Assembly: GCA_007134805.1 (NCBI GenBank)
Contig: SLKB01000169.1
Coordinates: forward strand, 1 to 8,209
DNA from: Paracoccaceae bacterium
GTDB lineage: Bacteria; Pseudomonadota; Alphaproteobacteria; Rhodobacterales; Rhodobacteraceae
Direction of reading: 5' to 3'
DNA length: 8,209 nucleotides
Positions within the stretch are counted from its first letter, which is position 1. Every line of letters begins with the position of its first letter. A program made the position numbers and the translations under genes. Below, in pieces: positions 6,632 to 8,209 of the stretch. The notes under the pieces were generated by a model. That model was not told where the DNA came from and searched no databases. It saw only the letters and a program-made list of their open reading frames with translations.

Positions 6632-7156
6632 TCAGATACGCACGATCTCGAAGCGCACCCGACCGACCGGAAGGCCCCAGCGGGTCACGACAGCATCGTT
6701 GATCACGCGGCCATCCCGGCCGAAATAGATCACATCCTCGAACCCGAGGCGCGTCACATCATCGCCCGCCTGAAAATCGACAAGGTAGGAAAGACGGATT
6801 TCCTGCCCGGTCTCGACCACTTCAGCCGTGCCGACAGTATCGTCCCGCTGCCCGATCCAGCGCCCGGGACCATCCCTGTCGAACACCCATGTCAGGCGGT
6901 TTTCTTCGCCGTCATCATAGAAGAAATCCTCGACCACGGTCAGCCGATCCCCTGCGAGCCGCCCATCAAGGCGTGCGCGGAAACGCCGCTCGGTGCCGAT
7001 GAGATTGACGCGGAACACACCCGCCCCAACGGCGCGCCCGACGAACGCGCGCTCCAGCGTGATCGGTTCAATCGGGCCCTCGGGCGAGGCCGGGCGGCGC
7101 GCGCATCCGGCAGTGGCAAGTGCCCCGAGCGTGAAGGCGCGGCGGGTCAGTAGCAT
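6632..7156 (-). CDS. DUF3833-type lipoprotein with twin-arginine signal
   Basis: A 174-residue predicted envelope lipoprotein. The N-terminus MLLTRRAFTLGALATAGC combines a twin-arginine motif (TRRAF, residues 4-8) with a hydrophobic stretch and a lipobox-like TAGC, giving Cys18 as the lipidated residue. The body matches the DUF3833 pattern: ERRFRARLDGRL, then VVEDFFYDDGEENRLTWVF (about 74-92), GRWIGQRDDTVGTAEV, a YLVDF strand, and a final VVTRWGLPVGRVRFEIVRI that typically closes this family. No biochemical function is known for the family. The frame continues open to 7339, but 7156 is the start because AGGAG lies seven bases upstream and the signal peptide begins there. It follows the response regulator gene on the same strand after 68 bp, so co-transcription is possible. 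Confidence 0.9.
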   Translation of the reverse strand: MLLTRRAFTLGALATAGCARRPASPEGPIEPITLERAFVGRAVGAGVFRVNLIGTERRFRARLDGRLAGDRLTVVEDFFYDDGEENRLTWVFDRDGPGRWIGQRDDTVGTAEVVETGQEIRLSYLVDFQAGDDVTRLGFEDVIYFGRDGRVINDAVVTRWGLPVGRVRFEIVRI

Positions 7157-7169
7157 GGGTCGTCTCCTG

Positions 7170-7193
7170 TTGCGCTTCAGATTTCTAGCGCAA
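7170..7193 (-). repeat. Inverted repeat just upstream of the DUF3833 gene
   Basis: TTGCGCT (7170-7176) and AGCGCAA (7187-7193) form a perfect 7-bp inverted repeat with a 10-base loop. It lies immediately before the AGGAG ribosome-binding site of the DUF3833 gene and after the response regulator stop codon. It could be a weak processing or attenuation hairpin in a two-gene transcript, or an operator. No T-run follows it on the minus strand. Confidence 0.3.
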
Positions 7194-7224
7194 AAGGTAG
7201 CCCCGACCAGATCGTGCGCGCCTT

Positions 7225-7923
7225 TCAGATCACAGGATGGGTGTCCAGGCGGTGGTGCAATTCCTGCACCAGATAAAGCTGGCTGCCGGTCTCGCGCGCC
7301 TCGTTGACAGCGTCGCGCAGCCCGGCATCGTTGCTGCATCGCGCCAGACCGTCGATGAAATCGAGCGCGAAGCCCTTGCGCTGCGCGTCAGGCGGGCTGC
7401 GCAACAGATCTGCCGCGACGCGCAGATCATCGCGCAGGGCAATCGTGTCAGTTGCGGGCACGTGCGGGCCTTCGGCATTCTCGGCAGCGGCGAAGAAGAT
7501 CGGAGAGAGCAGATTGCGAAACTGGGCAATGCTGGCGAAGGGTTTGGCGATGAACCGATCCGCACCCGCCGCAAGCGCCTGAGATTCAAGGTCAATCTGC
7601 GCCGAGATTGCAATGATCAATTGCGGTTTTGAGCGGCGCGAGGCCAATTCCCGGATGAGGTCAATGCCGGATCCATCGGGCAGATTGAGATCGATCAGCG
7701 CGACATCTGGCATGTAAAGCGTCAGGTGGCGCCGCGCGTCGAGCATCGTTTCGGCCCGGCGCAGGCGTCCGCCCGAACCGTGGAACATCATCCTGATGGA
7801 CGCGCTGATGAGGCGGCTATCTTCCACCAGCAGCATGGTTCCGCCGCGAATTCTGGCGCGTAAGACGACATCGGGCCATGATTTCTTGCGCCGGGCCGCG
7901 GGGTGCGCGTGATCCCTGGTCAT
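7225..7923 (-). CDS. Orphan response regulator with receiver domain and uncharacterised C-terminal region
   Basis: A 232-residue signalling protein. The receiver domain starts at about residue 30: acidic pair Glu34-Asp35 in LLVEDSR, phosphoacceptor Asp78 in VALIDLNLPDGSG, Ser107 in IAISAQ, and Lys127 in FIAKPF. All conserved positions are present, so it should be phosphorylatable. Before it lies a basic 29-residue extension (RRKKSWPDVVLRAR). After about residue 145 comes a helical tail of roughly 85 residues (DLRVAADLLRSPP, GFALDFIDGLAR, QLYLVQELHHRLDTHPVI) in which I see no DNA-binding, GGDEF, EAL or kinase domain. The start at 7923 is chosen because GGAGGG sits just upstream; the frame also opens at GTG 7953 and ATG 7950 with poorer sites, and at an internal ATG 7836 directly before the receiver. 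No histidine kinase gene is nearby. It is divergent from mce and lies upstream of the DUF3833 gene. Confidence 0.88.
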   Translation of the reverse strand: MTRDHAHPAARRKKSWPDVVLRARIRGGTMLLVEDSRLISASIRMMFHGSGGRLRRAETMLDARRHLTLYMPDVALIDLNLPDGSGIDLIRELASRRSKPQLIIAISAQIDLESQALAAGADRFIAKPFASIAQFRNLLSPIFFAAAENAEGPHVPATDTIALRDDLRVAADLLRSPPDAQRKGFALDFIDGLARCSNDAGLRDAVNEARETGSQLYLVQELHHRLDTHPVI

Positions 7924-8042
7924 CAATCCCTCCAAAGCAGCTTTGTCCATCACACCGCAACTTCCCTAAGAAGCAGTTAAGCGAGCGCAATGACCGGCAG
8001 AGTCGCGTCCGTGCCGCAATGTCGCGCCCCAGCGCGCAACAC

Positions 8043-8071
8043 TTGTGTCATGCGCTGCGAAACCGCATAAG
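8043..8071 (+). promoter_or_regulatory. Putative sigma-70 promoter of mce
   Basis: TTGTGT (8043-8048) and CATAAG (8066-8071) are separated by exactly 17 bases, matching the -35 and -10 consensus at 3 of 6 and 4 of 6 positions. Transcription would start near 8078, about 20 bases before the mce start codon and just upstream of its AGGAGG site. The short leader and correct spacing make this plausible. Confidence 0.4.
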
Positions 8072-8098
8072 GACGTGTACAGGTGCCAGGAGGACAGG

Positions 8099-8209
8099 AT
8101 GATTGGCCGTTTGAATCATGTCGCGATCGCGGTTCCGGATCTGGACGCGGCCGCCGCGCAATATCGTGACGCTTTGGGCGCCCAAGTGGGCGCGCCGCAG
8201 GACGAACCC
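8099..8209 (+). CDS. mce: Methylmalonyl-CoA epimerase, 3' end cut by window
   Basis: The first 37 codons of a gene running off the right edge. The N-terminus begins MIGRLNHVAIAVPDLDAAAA and continues QYRDALGAQVGAPQDEP. It is the first beta-alpha unit of a VOC-fold protein, and its HVAIAVPDL opening and GA-V-APQDEP are characteristic of methylmalonyl-CoA epimerase. That enzyme interconverts (2S)- and (2R)-methylmalonyl-CoA, between propionyl-CoA carboxylase and methylmalonyl-CoA mutase. His7 is the expected first metal ligand. The start is secure: AGGAGG (8088-8093) lies five bases upstream. The visible part is too short to check the rest of the active site. The gene is divergent from the response regulator across 175 bp. 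Confidence 0.9.
   Translation, partial: MIGRLNHVAIAVPDLDAAAAQYRDALGAQVGAPQDEP

Noticed and set aside
6575..7153. A 192-codon plus-strand frame opposite the DUF3833 gene
   Set aside because: It is antisense to a gene with a signal peptide, ribosome-binding site and family pattern; its translation shows no recognisable motif.
7157..7339. N-terminal extension of the DUF3833 gene to 7339
   Set aside because: It would put 61 residues before a clear Tat/lipoprotein signal and overlap the response regulator gene. AGGAG at 7164-7168 supports the start at 7156.
7878..8102. A 74-codon plus-strand frame ending across the mce start codon
   Set aside because: Half of it is antisense to the response regulator and the rest crosses the divergent promoter region. 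There is no ribosome-binding site, and the Arg/Cys-rich composition is typical of non-coding frames.

Overview
The window is GC-rich chromosomal DNA that reads like an alphaproteobacterium of the Rhodobacteraceae. The reasons are codon usage, the mix of ordinary housekeeping genes, and small conserved proteins and an outer-membrane barrel of a type familiar from that family. No tRNA, rRNA, CRISPR array, transposase, phage gene or attachment site is visible, and there is no gene-free stretch longer than about 235 bp. I see no multi-gene system that looks new. The most interesting signals are in the leaders and start regions.

Layout, left to right. (1) 2-621 (+) is the end of a gene for an outer-membrane beta-barrel protein. 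Its reading frame breaks near 325, apparently by loss of one G. (2) A hairpin at 631-657 separates it from the convergent ileS (662-3613, -), a complete isoleucyl-tRNA synthetase. (3) The 235-bp divergent region 3614-3848 holds a good promoter for ileS, a 16-bp perfect palindrome over that promoter's -35 box, and a possible 19-codon leader ORF that begins where a transcript from that promoter should start. The ORF runs into a 13-bp hairpin. (4) A VOC/extradiol-dioxygenase-like gene (3849-4262, +) overlaps the 3' end of the convergent cutA (4238-4570, -) by 25 bp. (5) cutA lies downstream of sdaA, L-serine dehydratase (4657-6027, -), 86 bp away on the same strand. (6) A small conserved protein of unknown function (6197-6571, +) is divergent from sdaA. 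(7) A DUF3833-type Tat/lipoprotein gene (6632-7156, -) follows an orphan response regulator (7225-7923, -). (8) The first 37 codons of a methylmalonyl-CoA epimerase gene (8099 to the window end, +) lie divergent from the regulator, behind a recognisable promoter and a strong Shine-Dalgarno.

Functionally the genes are mostly independent: translation (ileS), serine catabolism to pyruvate (sdaA), metal-related or uncharacterised cell physiology (cutA), propionyl-CoA/methylmalonyl-CoA metabolism (mce), signalling (response regulator) and envelope proteins (barrel, DUF3833 lipoprotein). Four starts were chosen on ribosome-binding sites or family knowledge rather than on the longest frame: cutA 4570, DUF3833 7156, response regulator 7923 and mce 8099.
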